Assembly: GCF_008365405.1 (NCBI RefSeq)
Contig: NZ_QOKV01000007.1
Coordinates: forward strand, 62,001 to 126,000
Direction: 5' to 3'
From: Azospirillum brasilense
GTDB taxonomy: Bacteria; Pseudomonadota; Alphaproteobacteria; Azospirillales; Azospirillaceae
DNA length: 64,000 bases
The stretch's first letter is position 1, and each line of letters begins with the position of its first letter. Positions 44,401-54,658 of the stretch are shown here, piece after piece. Below the pieces are notes generated by a model that worked only from the letters and a program-made list of their open reading frames with translations, was not told the origin of the DNA and ran no database searches. The position numbers were made by a program, and so were the translations under genes.

Positions 44401-44907
44401 GCCCGCCGCCTCCTCCAGCAGCATGCGGCGGTCCTGCGGCTTGGCGTTGATGATCTGGCCGACCTTGCCCTGGCTGACCAGCGCCGGGGAACCGGCGCCC
44501 GAGGCGTTGTCGGCGAAGAGGAGCTGGACGTCGCGGGCGCGCACCAGCTTGCCGTTGATGCGGTAGTCGGAGCCGTTGCCGCGCTCGATCCGCCGCGTCA
44601 CCTCCAACTCGTCGTGCTCGTTGAAGCCGGCGGGGGCGGTGCGCGTGCGGTTGTCGATGAGGAGGGCGACCTCGCCCAGATTGCGTGCCGGACGATTGGC
44701 CGTGCCGCCGAAGATGACGTCGTCCATGTCGTCGCCGCGCATCCGCTTGGCGGAGGTTTCCCCCATCACCCAGCGCAGCGCCTCCACCAGATTCGACTTG
44801 CCGCAGCCGTTGGGGCCGACGATGCCGGTCATGCCCGGCTCGATCACCAGATCGGTGGCGTCGACGAACGACTTGAAGCCGGACAGGCGGAGGCGCGTGA
44901 AGTGCAC
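41446..44907 (-). CDS. smc: Chromosome partition protein Smc
   Basis: The 1153-residue condensin ATPase has the N-terminal Walker A GIVGPNGCGKSNLVEALRWV (~29-48), a long coiled coil (~165-500), a hinge (~515-650, LFPPLVDAVTVAPGYEGALA), a second coiled coil and the C-terminal ABC signature LSLLSGGEQALTALSLLFAV with Walker B CVLDEVDAPLDEANV. It is complete and normal in length. It is 25 bp downstream of the DsbA-family gene, an arrangement common in alphaproteobacteria. Partners ScpA/ScpB are not in the window. Confidence 0.98.
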   Translation of the reverse strand: MHFTRLRLSGFKSFVDATDLVIEPGMTGIVGPNGCGKSNLVEALRWVMGETSAKRMRGDDMDDVIFGGTANRPARNLGEVALLIDNRTRTAPAGFNEHDELEVTRRIERGNGSDYRINGKLVRARDVQLLFADNASGAGSPALVSQGKVGQIINAKPQDRRMLLEEAAGITGLHSRRHEAELRLRAAEANLMRLDDVIGAMDTQLQSLKKQARQAARYRNLSEQIRKAEAVLWHLRWIAHEGELARARGAFAKAEGAVRELMLAVTQLTTRRIDDAAGLPEKRQAEAASAAALQRLVIAKEQLDAEEKRVAEQQRALLSRLQQIAGDLGREEALAADAGDALARLEAERDRLLEAQADEEMLEEAAREALAEARDAVDALDRELTRLTEQTAADEARRAATQRQVADFETRASGLAKRLAEQQAQRDALERETAARADVAESELAVELAEQRLEDARETAERAERAKTDAEPAQTRARESLQTAESARTKLKAEERALAELLSAGAGDLFPPLVDAVTVAPGYEGALAAALGDALTAPLDEAAPVHWRPLPPYPAAAPLPAGAEPLATRVQGPEAAARALSHIGVVTDDAAGAALAAGLAPGQILVSRDGGAWRWDGLTVQAGAPTAAAVRLKQRNRLNELRGELDLADERLEVARDALDEAKRAVEEAAQADRRARDAVREAFAGVTAARDRHAKLAREADAAASKLAAVVDGIARLDTDRQEAEAALEEARELLDALPDPREGRDAVNDRRATLAEHRAVLAEKQNALDRLTREAQSRRQRLAAIQQDVASWGTRSAGAGGRVAELKQRAAAAETDLTQLQSRPAAIEADRQALLGRISEAERARKRAADALAEAENRLAETEKLLKQAESGLADAREARARAEAAVSAALQNGQTLTERIAERLNCRPEQTRAAADLPPNEAMPDVAVVESRLDKLTRERENMGPVNLRAEIEAAELETQIGTLQTEREDLVSAIARLRQGIASLNREARERLVASFDTVNRNFQELFIRLFGGGKAHLELVSAEDPLQAGLEIYASPPGKKLQVLSLLSGGEQALTALSLLFAVFRSNPAPICVLDEVDAPLDEANVGRFCDLVEDIAREGNTRFLIITHHRLTMARVDRLFGVTMVERGVSQLVSVDLQKAEELRGAA

Positions 44908-44932
44908 GGGATCGAAGCCTTCTACCCGGTCC

Positions 44933-45613
44933 TTACTTCACCAGCTTGTCGATCGCGGCGGCGAAGGTCTCGAAGGACTGCGCGCCGCTGATGGTGGCCG
45001 CGCCCTCGTTGAGGACGAAGGTCGGGGTGGCCTCCACCTTGTACTTGTCCTGGCCGACCAGACGGCTCTGCAGGATGCCGTCGGCCAGCGCCTGGTTGGC
45101 CATGCAGGCGTTGATGACCTGCTCGCTCATGCCGGCGAGCTTGCCGTACTGGGCCAGCGCCTTGACCGGGTCGGCCGCGCGGCTCCACTGGCCCTGGCTC
45201 TTGAACAGAACGTCGAGCAGCGGGTAATAGCGCTCCGCCGGGGCGCAGCGGGCCAGCATGGAGGCGCGCAGCGCCGCCTGGTCGAACGGGAAGTCGCGGA
45301 AGATCAGCTTCGCCTTGCCGGTGTCGATGTAGGCTTCCTTGATCTTCGGCAGCGTCTCGGTGTGGAAGGCGGCGCAGTGCGGGCAGGTCATCGACGAATA
45401 GTCGAGGATCGTCACCGGCGCGTTGGGGTTGCCGAGCACCCGGTCGGCCAGCAGGTCGGCGGTCGAGGCTGCCGGAGCCTGCGCCGTCTGCACGGGCGGC
45501 TGCACCGGCAGAGTCTGTCCGTTCGACGGCCGGGAGCCGACGACGGCGAGCCCGATGATCAGCGTCATGCCGACCGCGATCAGGGCGGCAATGCCCAAAA
45601 GGTTGCGGTTCAC
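44933..45613 (-). CDS. Periplasmic DsbA-family thiol oxidoreductase
   Basis: The 226-residue protein has a N-terminal membrane anchor or signal (LLGIAALIAVGMTLIIGLAV), a Pro/Gln/Ala-rich linker and a thioredoxin-like DsbA domain from ~55. The active site is CPHC in DYSSMTCPHCAAFHTETLPK and the cis-proline loop is in VEATPTFVLNEG. Two further Cys (MLARCAPAE, INACMANQ) are present. It probably forms disulfides in exported proteins. It lies between dciA and smc on the same strand. Confidence 0.92.
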   Translation of the reverse strand: MNRNLLGIAALIAVGMTLIIGLAVVGSRPSNGQTLPVQPPVQTAQAPAASTADLLADRVLGNPNAPVTILDYSSMTCPHCAAFHTETLPKIKEAYIDTGKAKLIFRDFPFDQAALRASMLARCAPAERYYPLLDVLFKSQGQWSRAADPVKALAQYGKLAGMSEQVINACMANQALADGILQSRLVGQDKYKVEATPTFVLNEGAATISGAQSFETFAAAIDKLVK

Positions 45614-45723
45614 TTTGGCCTCATCCCTACCAGATGTTGATGGTATAATCGAAACTCCCCTTTTGCGGCAAGAGTATGGCCCAGCCCGAGCCGGCTCCCG
45701 CCCACAAGGGGATCGCTTGATGG

Positions 45724-46203
45724 CTAGCGGCGGCGCGGCGCCGGACGCGGACGGGCCAGCAGCGACCGCCCGAAGCGCTCCAGCGTGGCCCGCAACTCCT
45801 CGTCCTCCACCGTGGCGGTGGTGGTCATCACCGACAATTCCTCGTCCATGGTCAGGTCGCGCGGGCGCACCGTCGGCTTCTGGATGGTCAGCGGGGCGGC
45901 GTGGATCAGCTTGATCTTCGCCACCGCGCGGTATCCGAAGAAGCCGTTGATCCGCTCCACGATCTGCGGTTCCAGATGCTGAAGCTCCAGCGCGATGGCG
46001 CCCATGGCGCGGATGTGCAGGACGGCGTCCTCCCGCTTGCCGCGCGGGAAGCTCAGCTTGTCGGGGGCGGTGCGCAGGCTCAGCTGGTGGCCGACGATGG
46101 ACGGCCAGTCGTTGATGAGCGAGCCGAAGGCCAGCCCGCGCTTGCCCAGCGCCTTTCCGGCCACCTCGGGGACGGTCTGGCCGATTCGCCGCGGTCCGTT
46201 CAT
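45724..46203 (-). CDS. dciA: DUF721 protein, DciA-like replicative helicase loader
   Basis: The 159-residue protein has the DUF721/DciA domain at ~5-100: GQTVPEVAGKALGKRGLAFG, LINDWPSIVGHQLSLRTAPD (the conserved W-xx-IVG motif), VLHIRAMGAIALELQHLEPQ and IVERINGFFGYRAVAKIKL. DciA loads DnaB in bacteria that lack DnaC/DnaI. The ~55-residue C-terminal tail is basic and probably disordered. It is divergent from mutY, the usual alphaproteobacterial neighbourhood. Confidence 0.88.
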   Translation of the reverse strand: MNGPRRIGQTVPEVAGKALGKRGLAFGSLINDWPSIVGHQLSLRTAPDKLSFPRGKREDAVLHIRAMGAIALELQHLEPQIVERINGFFGYRAVAKIKLIHAAPLTIQKPTVRPRDLTMDEELSVMTTTATVEDEELRATLERFGRSLLARPRPAPRRR

Positions 46204-46331
46204 GTCAAGGCTTCCTGGTCGGGGCTTCCTGGTGATCGTCCGCGCACCCTAGCGCAAGCGGGCGGGACTGCGCCAGCGCCCCCGCAGGTGCCCCTTTATC
46301 GGCAGTCATGTTCGCCCTATGTCTTGCCGCC

Positions 46332-47414
46332 ATGACGACGCCTCTCCACACCGCCCCAAAGAGCGCCCCCAGCGACGCCGCCCCGCGGCTGCTCTCCTGG
46401 TACGATCACAACCGCCGCGACCTGCCCTGGCGCGCCAAGCCGGGGGAGGTCGCCGACCCCTACCGGGTCTGGCTGTCGGAGATCATGCTGCAGCAGACCA
46501 CGGTGCCCGCCGCGGCGCCCTATTTCCGCGCCTTCACCGAACGCTGGCCGACGGTGCGCGATCTCGCGGTGGCGCCGCTGGACGACGTTCTGGTGGCCTG
46601 GGCCGGGCTCGGCTACTATGCGCGGGCGCGCAACCTGCACAAATGTGCGCAGGTGGTGGTGGCGGAGCGGGCAGGGCACTTTCCCGACAAGGAGGTGGCT
46701 CTGCTGGAGTTGCCGGGCATCGGCGCCTACACCGCGGCGGCGATCACCGCCATTGCCTTCGGCCACAAGGCGACGGTGGTGGACGGCAATGTGGAGCGGG
46801 TGGTCTCCCGCGTGTTCGCCGTCGAGGAACCGCTTCCCGGCGTGAAGCCCAAGCTGCGCGCGCTGGCTGCCCTCCTGACGCCGGACGAGCGGCCCGGCGA
46901 CTATGCCCAGGCGATGATGGATCTTGGCGCCACGGTCTGCACGCCGCGCAAGCCGAAATGCATGCTCTGTCCCTGGTCGGACTGGTGCGCCGCCCGCGCC
47001 GCCGGCATCCAGGAGCAGCTTCCCCGCAAGGCCGCCAAGGCGGACAAGCCGACCCGGCGCGGCGTCGCCTTCTGGCTGATCAACCCGGAGGGGGCCGTGC
47101 TGCTGCGCCGCCGGGCGGAGGAGGGGCTGCTGGGCGGCATGACCGAAGTGCCCTCCACCCCTTGGGCCGGCCACGCGCCGAGCGAGGCGGAAATCGCGGC
47201 GACGGCCCCGCTGAATCGGTCCTGGCGCCGCCTGCCGGGCGCGGTCCGCCATACTTTCAGCCATTTTCACCTCGAACTTGAGGTCGTCGCGGCCAAGGCC
47301 GGCGACGGCTGGCGGATGGCCGAGGGGCTGTGGGTTCCGGTGGACCGGCTGGGCGGGCAGGCCCTTCCCTCCGTCATGATGAAGGTGGTGCGTCACGCCC
47401 TGGCTCACGCGTAA
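46332..47414 (+). CDS. mutY: A/G-specific adenine DNA glycosylase MutY
   Basis: The 360-residue enzyme removes adenine opposite 8-oxoguanine. It shows SEIMLQQTTVPAAAPYF, the HhH motif LLELPGIGAYTAAAITAIAF with the following catalytic Asp in KATVVDGNVERV, the [4Fe-4S] cluster C-X6-C-X2-C-X5-C (CTPRKPKCMLCPWSDWC) and a C-terminal NUDIX-like domain (FSHFHLELEV). ATG 46332 was preferred over 46308, which would add eight residues. It is divergent from dciA. Confidence 0.97.
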   Translation: MTTPLHTAPKSAPSDAAPRLLSWYDHNRRDLPWRAKPGEVADPYRVWLSEIMLQQTTVPAAAPYFRAFTERWPTVRDLAVAPLDDVLVAWAGLGYYARARNLHKCAQVVVAERAGHFPDKEVALLELPGIGAYTAAAITAIAFGHKATVVDGNVERVVSRVFAVEEPLPGVKPKLRALAALLTPDERPGDYAQAMMDLGATVCTPRKPKCMLCPWSDWCAARAAGIQEQLPRKAAKADKPTRRGVAFWLINPEGAVLLRRRAEEGLLGGMTEVPSTPWAGHAPSEAEIAATAPLNRSWRRLPGAVRHTFSHFHLELEVVAAKAGDGWRMAEGLWVPVDRLGGQALPSVMMKVVRHALAHA

Positions 47415-47452
47415 ACGGGGCGCACGCGTAAATGGAAGGCGGACGGAGCGAG

Positions 47453-48196
47453 ATGAGGCGGCGGACGATCCTGACCCTGCCGGCCTTCCTGGCCGGCGCA
47501 TGGCTTGCCGGACCCCTGCGGGCCGAGTCCGAGGCGAAGACAGGCTCGGTCCCCGCCGGGCGTCGCGTCGCCTTGGAACTGGTTCTGGCGGTGGACGGGT
47601 CGGCTTCGATCACCGACGGGGACCTGGAGTTCCAGTTGCAGGGGCATGCCGCGGCCTTCCGCGATCCGGATGTCAGCGACGCGGTGACCGCGGGTGGAGC
47701 CGCGGCGACCCTGGTGGTCTTCTCCGGCCCGCACAGCCTGCGCGTGCTGGTGCCCTGGACTCCGCTGACCAGCGCGGAGGAGGTGGCCGCCTTCGCGAGC
47801 CGGATCGACAAGGCGCCGCGCGGATTCCAAGGGGATTCCACGGCGCTGGGCAGCGCCATCGAAGAATCGGCGAAGCTGTTCGCCGGCAACGGATTCGACG
47901 CCGCGCGCAAGGTCATCGACATCGTGTCGAACGGCTTCTCCAACAGCGGCCCGGACCCCGCGGGAGTCCGTGACCGGGTCGAGCGGCAGGGGGTCACCAT
48001 CAACGCCCTGGCCATCCTCGACGAGTTTCCGTGGCTGGAAGAGTACTACCAGGAGAATGTCGTCGGCGGCATGAATGGATTTGTGAAGACGGCGATGGAC
48101 CGCAGCAGTTTCGTCGAGGCGCTCCGGCAAAAACTCATCCAGGAAATCGCCGCTCTTCCTGCACCGCGCTCGGTTATCACCGCAGCTAATTTCTAA
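47453..48196 (+). CDS. DUF1194 von Willebrand factor A domain protein (exported)
   Basis: This ~247-residue protein has a twin-Arg-like leader (MRRRTILTLPAFLAGAWLAG) that suggests export. The VWA domain begins LELVLAVDGSASITDGDLEF with the MIDAS DxSxS motif. It continues with GDSTALGSAIEESAKLFAGN, carrying the MIDAS Thr, and VIDIVSNGFSNSG. This matches DUF1194. Function is unknown; binding of protein partners through a metal ion is likely. ATG 47453 has GGAG upstream; ATG 47432 is an alternative. It lies 38 bp after mutY and could be read through from it. Confidence 0.85.
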   Translation: MRRRTILTLPAFLAGAWLAGPLRAESEAKTGSVPAGRRVALELVLAVDGSASITDGDLEFQLQGHAAAFRDPDVSDAVTAGGAAATLVVFSGPHSLRVLVPWTPLTSAEEVAAFASRIDKAPRGFQGDSTALGSAIEESAKLFAGNGFDAARKVIDIVSNGFSNSGPDPAGVRDRVERQGVTINALAILDEFPWLEEYYQENVVGGMNGFVKTAMDRSSFVEALRQKLIQEIAALPAPRSVITAANF

Positions 48197-48354
48197 GCGC
48201 CGCCGCGCAATAGGCCCGAATTTTGGAAAATCGTCTGGAGGAATAACGCCGGGTCAGGCAAGTTTACCGCTGCGTGCACAACGTCGGCAAAAAAACTCCC
48301 CTGGGATGTTTTTTGGCGTGCGTCGCGTCCGGAATGGTGCTCTGGAACGGTGAT

Positions 48355-50850
48355 ATGAACGATCATAGGCCGGTGGATTCGGGCGACATCGCGGTAGCGG
48401 ACATCGTGGCGGCGTCGGGCACGGCTGTCACCGGGAAAGCCATCGCCCATGATGCGGCTCCCCTTCCCGACGCCCAGACGGCTGCAGCGGCCAATCGCTC
48501 CAGGGGAAAGCTCCGTCTGCAGGCTGTGGCGATGATGCTCGCCGCCGTCGTCGTCCTGGTGCTGGGGGTGCTGACGGCGGTGGTCGGTTCGGCCTTCATC
48601 GGCATCGTCGGCATTGCGGAGGAGGCGCGCGACGTCACCATGCCGCGCGCCGGCGCACAGCACCGCGACGCTCTGACCGCCGCCGAGCTGAGCCGGCTCG
48701 CCGAGGTGATCCTGAACAGCCGCGACCGCGCCCGCCGCGCTGCCGCCCTGGACGAGGTGGAGGCGCTGGCCGGCCGGTTCGCCCTGGTGGTCGACGAGGA
48801 GGTCCGGGACAAGCTCGACCGCGCTCTGGACGCCGTGCGGCGCAGCAACCATCGCGCCGACCTGATCGACGCGCTGTCCGCCAGCATCCGCGAGCAGATC
48901 GCCGGGGCGGACGACGCGCTGGCCGGTGCCACCGCGCTGCTGGCCGAGCCGGACAAGGCGGTCCAGGACTATGCCTTCCTCAGCAACCTGTACCATCTGC
49001 GCCGCCTCTACGGGCAGGCGGCAGCCAGCGAAACGGCGGAGCGGCTGGCGCTGGTGGACAGCGAGGTCATCGGGCTGCTGCGCAACCAGCAAGCCCTGCT
49101 GGACAGTCTCTCCAGCATGAGGACCGGGCCGGCGGCTCAGCCCAACCGGCTCGCCGTCCTTCTGGACCGGTTCACGGCGGCGCACGCGGTGATCGACCTG
49201 CAACGCGGGCGTCTTTCCGTGCTGGCCCAGGTTCGGCAGGACGGCGATCTCGCCTATCGCCAACTGAAGACGCTGGCCGACAGTCTGTCCAGCGACGCCG
49301 CCGTGACCACCTTGCTGATGACCGACCGCATCGTCGCGGACGGCTGGCGCGGCTTGTGGACCGGGGTGGCCGGGATCGCTGCAGCGATCCTGCTGCTGGG
49401 CCTCGTGACGGCGCTGCTGCGCCGCCATGTGATAGCACCGGTAATGCGCCTCAGCGATACGTTGCACGCTTTGCAACGAAACCCGCGGGTGATTGCTCTG
49501 CCGCCGGCCTCGCTGGAGGAGTTCGACCGCATCGATGCGGCGGTGGAGCGGTTCGCCGAAATGATGACCGCGCTGCACCGGCAAACCGAGGCTTTGCAGG
49601 CGAGTGAAGCGCGGCTGAGTGCCATCCTGCAATCCTCGCCCTTTCCCATCGTCATCGCGCGGCGCAGCGACGGGCGCATCCTGTTCGCCAATGCTCCCGC
49701 TGCGGAGCTTCTGGAAACCACCGGCTCCGCCCTGCTGGAGCTTGCGGTGCCGGATTTCCTGGAGGCTTCGGCCGATTGGGAGGGAATCGCCGACGGCATG
49801 TTCCTCCGTGGCCGGCGGCCGGACGTCGAGACGCGGCTGAGAACCGCGGAGGGCCGACCCTTCTGGGGTGTGTTGTCGGCGATGGCGATGGATCACGACG
49901 GTGTGGAATCGCTGTTCGTGGCTCTTCATGACATCTCCGCGCGCAAGTACGCCGAAAAGGCGCTGGTCGCCGCAAAGGAGGAGGCGGAGCGCGCGCTGCA
50001 TGACCTCCGGCGGGTCCAAAGGAGCCTCGTCCAGGCGGAGAAGCTGGCGTCGCTGGGGGCGCTGGTGGCCGGAGTGGCGCACGAGATCAACACGCCCATG
50101 GGAATCGGCGTGACCGCCGCCAGCCATCTTGCCGAACAGGCGCGGCAGTTCAAGGCCGGCTTGGCGGATGGGCAACTGCGCCGCCGTGACCTGGAGGAGT
50201 TCGTGGACCGGATCGAGGAGGGAGCCTCCATCATCCTGGGCAATCTGGAGCGCGCCTGCACGCTGGTGCAGAGCTTCAAGCAGGTCGCCGTGGACCAGAC
50301 GTCGGAGACGCAGCGGCCCTTCGAACTGCGCGGCTATCTGGACGGCGTGCTCGGCAGCCTAGCCCCGCAGCTGAAAGGCACCGGGCATCGGGTGACGCTG
50401 GACTGTCCGGACGGGCTGATCATGGACAGCTATCCCGGCGCCCTGTCGCAGGTCGTGTCGAATCTCGTCATCAACGCGCTGCTGCACGCCTTCCGGCCCG
50501 ACGTACCGGGGACCATCGCCATCGCCGTGCGCGCCGACGGTCCGTCCTCCGCCGGCGCGGCGAGCGTCGTGCTGGACGTCGTCGACGACGGCCGCGGCAT
50601 TCCGCCGGACCAGATCGAGCGCATTTTCGAGCCCTTCTTCACCACGCGCCGCGCCGAAGGCGGCAGCGGGCTCGGCCTGCACATCGTCTACAACATCGTC
50701 ACCGGAACGCTCGGCGGGCGCGTCGCCGTGGCGTCGCGGCCGGGGGCCGGCTGCCGCTTCACCATCCACCTGCCGCTGACCGCGTCGCCCATGGCGCCGC
50801 CCGCCGTCACCGCCGGCCGCGTCGCGGCGGTGCAGAAGGAGCCCGCCTGA
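48355..50850 (+). CDS. Large membrane sensor histidine kinase with PAS domain
   Basis: The 831-residue kinase has TM1 at ~60-88 (LAAVVVLVLGVLTAVVGSAF), a ~255-residue helical periplasmic sensor, TM2 at ~328-350, a HAMP-like segment, a PAS domain at ~420-535 (LSAILQSSPFPIVIARRSDG, ALHDISARKYAEKAL), a coiled linker, HisKA with H576 (LVAGVAHEINTPMGIGVTAA), and HATPase (LVINALLHAF, DDGRGIPPDQIERIFEPF, GGSGLGLHIVYNIV). The HEINTP form of the H-box marks the HPK4 class. No receiver domain or adjacent regulator is seen. The ATG at 48355 was preferred over an open frame from 48274. Confidence 0.92.
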   Translation: MNDHRPVDSGDIAVADIVAASGTAVTGKAIAHDAAPLPDAQTAAAANRSRGKLRLQAVAMMLAAVVVLVLGVLTAVVGSAFIGIVGIAEEARDVTMPRAGAQHRDALTAAELSRLAEVILNSRDRARRAAALDEVEALAGRFALVVDEEVRDKLDRALDAVRRSNHRADLIDALSASIREQIAGADDALAGATALLAEPDKAVQDYAFLSNLYHLRRLYGQAAASETAERLALVDSEVIGLLRNQQALLDSLSSMRTGPAAQPNRLAVLLDRFTAAHAVIDLQRGRLSVLAQVRQDGDLAYRQLKTLADSLSSDAAVTTLLMTDRIVADGWRGLWTGVAGIAAAILLLGLVTALLRRHVIAPVMRLSDTLHALQRNPRVIALPPASLEEFDRIDAAVERFAEMMTALHRQTEALQASEARLSAILQSSPFPIVIARRSDGRILFANAPAAELLETTGSALLELAVPDFLEASADWEGIADGMFLRGRRPDVETRLRTAEGRPFWGVLSAMAMDHDGVESLFVALHDISARKYAEKALVAAKEEAERALHDLRRVQRSLVQAEKLASLGALVAGVAHEINTPMGIGVTAASHLAEQARQFKAGLADGQLRRRDLEEFVDRIEEGASIILGNLERACTLVQSFKQVAVDQTSETQRPFELRGYLDGVLGSLAPQLKGTGHRVTLDCPDGLIMDSYPGALSQVVSNLVINALLHAFRPDVPGTIAIAVRADGPSSAGAASVVLDVVDDGRGIPPDQIERIFEPFFTTRRAEGGSGLGLHIVYNIVTGTLGGRVAVASRPGAGCRFTIHLPLTASPMAPPAVTAGRVAAVQKEPA

Positions 50851-50854
50851 CGGG

Positions 50855-51238
50855 TCAGCTCCGGGCGCGCTCGATCTCGACGCCGACGCTGGCGGCGTCC
50901 GGGAACACGTCCAGCTTCTCCACCCGCACCTTGACGCTGGCGATCCGCTCGTCGGACAGGCAGCGCTCGGCGATCCGTTCGGCCAGCGTTTCGATCAGGG
51001 TGACGTGGCCCTGGCTGACCAGCCCCTTCACCACCGCCGCCATGTCTTCGCCGGTGACGCCGGGGGCGGCGATCTCCAGGTCGAGGCTCAGGCGGATGCG
51101 CTGCGGCTTGATCCGTTCGTGGGCATAGACGCCGATCAGCGCATCCATGACCAGATCGCGCACGAAGCAACGGGTGGAAAGCGCCGCCGGGGCCGAGCGG
51201 GGCGCCGGAGCGGTGACGGTGGCGAAGAGCTTGTTCAT
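50855..51238 (-). CDS. folB: Dihydroneopterin aldolase FolB
   Basis: The 127-residue T-fold enzyme of folate synthesis converts dihydroneopterin to 6-hydroxymethyl-dihydropterin. It carries FVRDLVMDALIGVYAHERIK, which is the family signature with the conserved IGVYxxER, plus VTLIETLAERIAERCL with the active-site Glu, and ASVKVRVEKLDVFPDAASVGV with the Lys. ATG 51238 gives the usual length. It is convergent with the histidine kinase, only 4 bp apart. Confidence 0.94.
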   Translation of the reverse strand: MNKLFATVTAPAPRSAPAALSTRCFVRDLVMDALIGVYAHERIKPQRIRLSLDLEIAAPGVTGEDMAAVVKGLVSQGHVTLIETLAERIAERCLSDERIASVKVRVEKLDVFPDAASVGVEIERARS

Positions 51239-51325
51239 GGCGCACACGCCTATCACGCCGTCCCCGTCCTGCCAAGGCATGCGGGCGGCGCTCGATGAAG
51301 GGCTCCAATGCTGAACTTGCGCGAA

Positions 51326-51350
51326 CGGGGCGGCGTGAGCGGCCGCCCCG
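51326..51350 (-). terminator. Hairpin downstream of ccrM, candidate terminator
   Basis: The perfect 9-bp arms CGGGGCGGC (51326-51334) and GCCGCCCCG (51342-51350) with a 7-nt loop lie ~20 bp after the ccrM stop. The T-tract on the minus strand is weak, so efficiency is doubtful. Confidence 0.45.
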
Positions 51351-51371
51351 CGTCAGGTCCGGCGCCGGGAA

Positions 51372-52511
<1,140 letters not shown>

Positions 52512-52547
52512 GCCGTCAACTGATTTCTTGCCCCGGAATCGCGGCGG

Positions 52548-53222
52548 TCAGCCGGCCCGTTCGATTTGGGCGCGGACTGGTGCAAAAGTGACTCGGTGGT
52601 GGGACGTGACGCCGTGGCGGCGCAGCGCCTCCAGATGCTCCGGCGTCGGGTAGCCGGCGTTGCGGTCCCAGCCGTATTCGGGGTGAAGCTCCGCCAGCCG
52701 CATCATCTCGCGGTCGCGCGCCACCTTGGCGACGATGGAAGCCGCGGCGATCGACTGGCTGCGCCCGTCGCCCTTGACGATGGCCTCCATCAGGCAGGAC
52801 AGGTCCGGCTTGAACTTCCCGTCGATCAGCGCGACGGCGGGCGGCTCGCCGGGCAGCGCCTCGTAGGCACGCTTCATGGCCAGCAGTGTGGCCTTGTGGA
52901 TGTTGAGGTCATCGATCTCCGCCGCGGACGCCTCGGCCAGAGCGACGGCCAGGGCGTGGGCGCGGATCTCCGGCTCCAGCGCCTCGCGGGCGCGCAGGCT
53001 CAGCGCCTTGCTGTCGTTGATGGCGCGGGCCAGCGCGTCGGGCAGGCCGCCCGCCGGCAGCACCACGGCGGCGGTGACCACGGGGCCGGCGAGCGGGCCG
53101 CGCCCCACCTCGTCGATGCCGCAGACCAGCCGGCCCTGGCCCAGCGCGGTTTCGAAGGACAGATCGGGTTGCGGGCGGGGAGCTTTGACGCGGACGGCTT
53201 TGGCGGTGGTCTTGGACGTCAT
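52548..53222 (-). CDS. rnhB: Ribonuclease HII
   Basis: The 224-residue enzyme cuts RNA in RNA-DNA hybrids and single ribonucleotides. It has CGIDEVGRGPLAGPVVTAAV (first acidic residues), INDSKALSLRAREAL, ALIDGKFKP and SIVAKVARDREMMRLAELHP, then GYPTPEHLEALRRHG. ATG 53222 overlaps the stop of the upstream cyclic-nucleotide-binding protein gene (ATGA) and matches family length; the longer open frame is spurious. It is upstream of ccrM, a conserved pairing in alphaproteobacteria. Confidence 0.96.
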   Translation of the reverse strand: MTSKTTAKAVRVKAPRPQPDLSFETALGQGRLVCGIDEVGRGPLAGPVVTAAVVLPAGGLPDALARAINDSKALSLRAREALEPEIRAHALAVALAEASAAEIDDLNIHKATLLAMKRAYEALPGEPPAVALIDGKFKPDLSCLMEAIVKGDGRSQSIAAASIVAKVARDREMMRLAELHPEYGWDRNAGYPTPEHLEALRRHGVTSHHRVTFAPVRAQIERAG

Positions 53223-53995
53223 GGCGAGTCGGTTCTTGCGGGTTCGGCGTGGTGGGGCAGGAGCCGTCCGCCGGACAGTTGCTCGATGTAGATGCGCGTC
53301 AGCGAGCGCAGGATGGGCGGCATCGTCTCGATGGCCTTGGCGAACTGGTCCTTGCGGATGATTTCGCAGACCGTGGCCTCCAGCGCAACGACGGTCGCGG
53401 CGCGGGGGCGGTTGGCGAGGAGGGCCAGTTCCCCGAAGATCCGCCCCGGTCCCAGCACGCCGAGGTCGGTGCCGTCGCGCTGCACGCCGACCGAGCCGGA
53501 CTGGATCAGATAGGCCGCCGTTCCGGCGTCCCCCTGGCGGAAGAAGCTGTGGCCGCGGCGGAACATGCGGCGGTCGGCCACCGTGGCGAAGGAATCGGAG
53601 GAGCGGATCGCGGCGCCGCCCTCCTGCCGCTCGGGCTGGGACAGGCCATAGCTGCGGCGGATCGCGGCGACGAGGCTTTCCAGCAGGTAGGAGGCCAGCG
53701 GCGGGCAGCGCCCGCGCAGTGCGCGGAAGGTGTCGCGGGACAGTTCCACCGTTTCGACGGCGGTCAGGGCGCGCACCGTGGCGCTGCGCAGCCCGTCGTC
53801 GAGCAGCGCCATCTCCCCGACGATGGCGTTGGCGCCGACGGTGCCCAGGCGGCGGGGGCCGTCCGGGCCGTCCAGCAGAACCTCCAACTCGCCCGACTGG
53901 ATCAGCCACGCGCAGTCCCCGGCCTCGCCCTGGCGGATCAGCACGGTGTCCGCGGCGATGCGCCGCGTGGGAAGGTCGGGTCCGCGTCTGGTCAT
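53219..53995 (-). CDS. Protein with two cyclic nucleotide-binding domains
   Basis: The ~258-residue protein consists of two CNB (Crp-like cNMP-binding) domains: the first ADTVLIRQGEAGDCAWLIQS...GANAIVGEMALLDDGLRSAT and the second GHSFFRQGDAGTAAYLIQSG...GRIFGELALLANRPRAAT. Both keep the GE(M/L)ALL phosphate-cassette wording with following R-A/S-A-T. No HTH or catalytic domain follows, so it is a regulator acting through protein contacts, or a subunit. Starts at 53995, 54007 and 54028 are all possible; 53995 has the best spaced GGA. It is translationally coupled to rnhB; why is unknown. Confidence 0.82.
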   Translation of the reverse strand: MTRRGPDLPTRRIAADTVLIRQGEAGDCAWLIQSGELEVLLDGPDGPRRLGTVGANAIVGEMALLDDGLRSATVRALTAVETVELSRDTFRALRGRCPPLASYLLESLVAAIRRSYGLSQPERQEGGAAIRSSDSFATVADRRMFRRGHSFFRQGDAGTAAYLIQSGSVGVQRDGTDLGVLGPGRIFGELALLANRPRAATVVALEATVCEIIRKDQFAKAIETMPPILRSLTRIYIEQLSGGRLLPHHAEPARTDSP

Positions 53996-54160
53996 CGCCG
54001 GTTCCATCGGTCCGGGCCTGCCGCCCATGTTCTGCACAGGTTCATGTTCCGCACAGGTTAGCGCGAATGCCGGTCCGGTTCAGGCGAATTTCCGGTGATG
54101 CTTGGCGGAGGCCGCCGGCTGCGCTATGCATGGCGCCCTCAAATCGAGAGGCCGGAAGTC

Positions 54161-54658
<498 letters not shown>

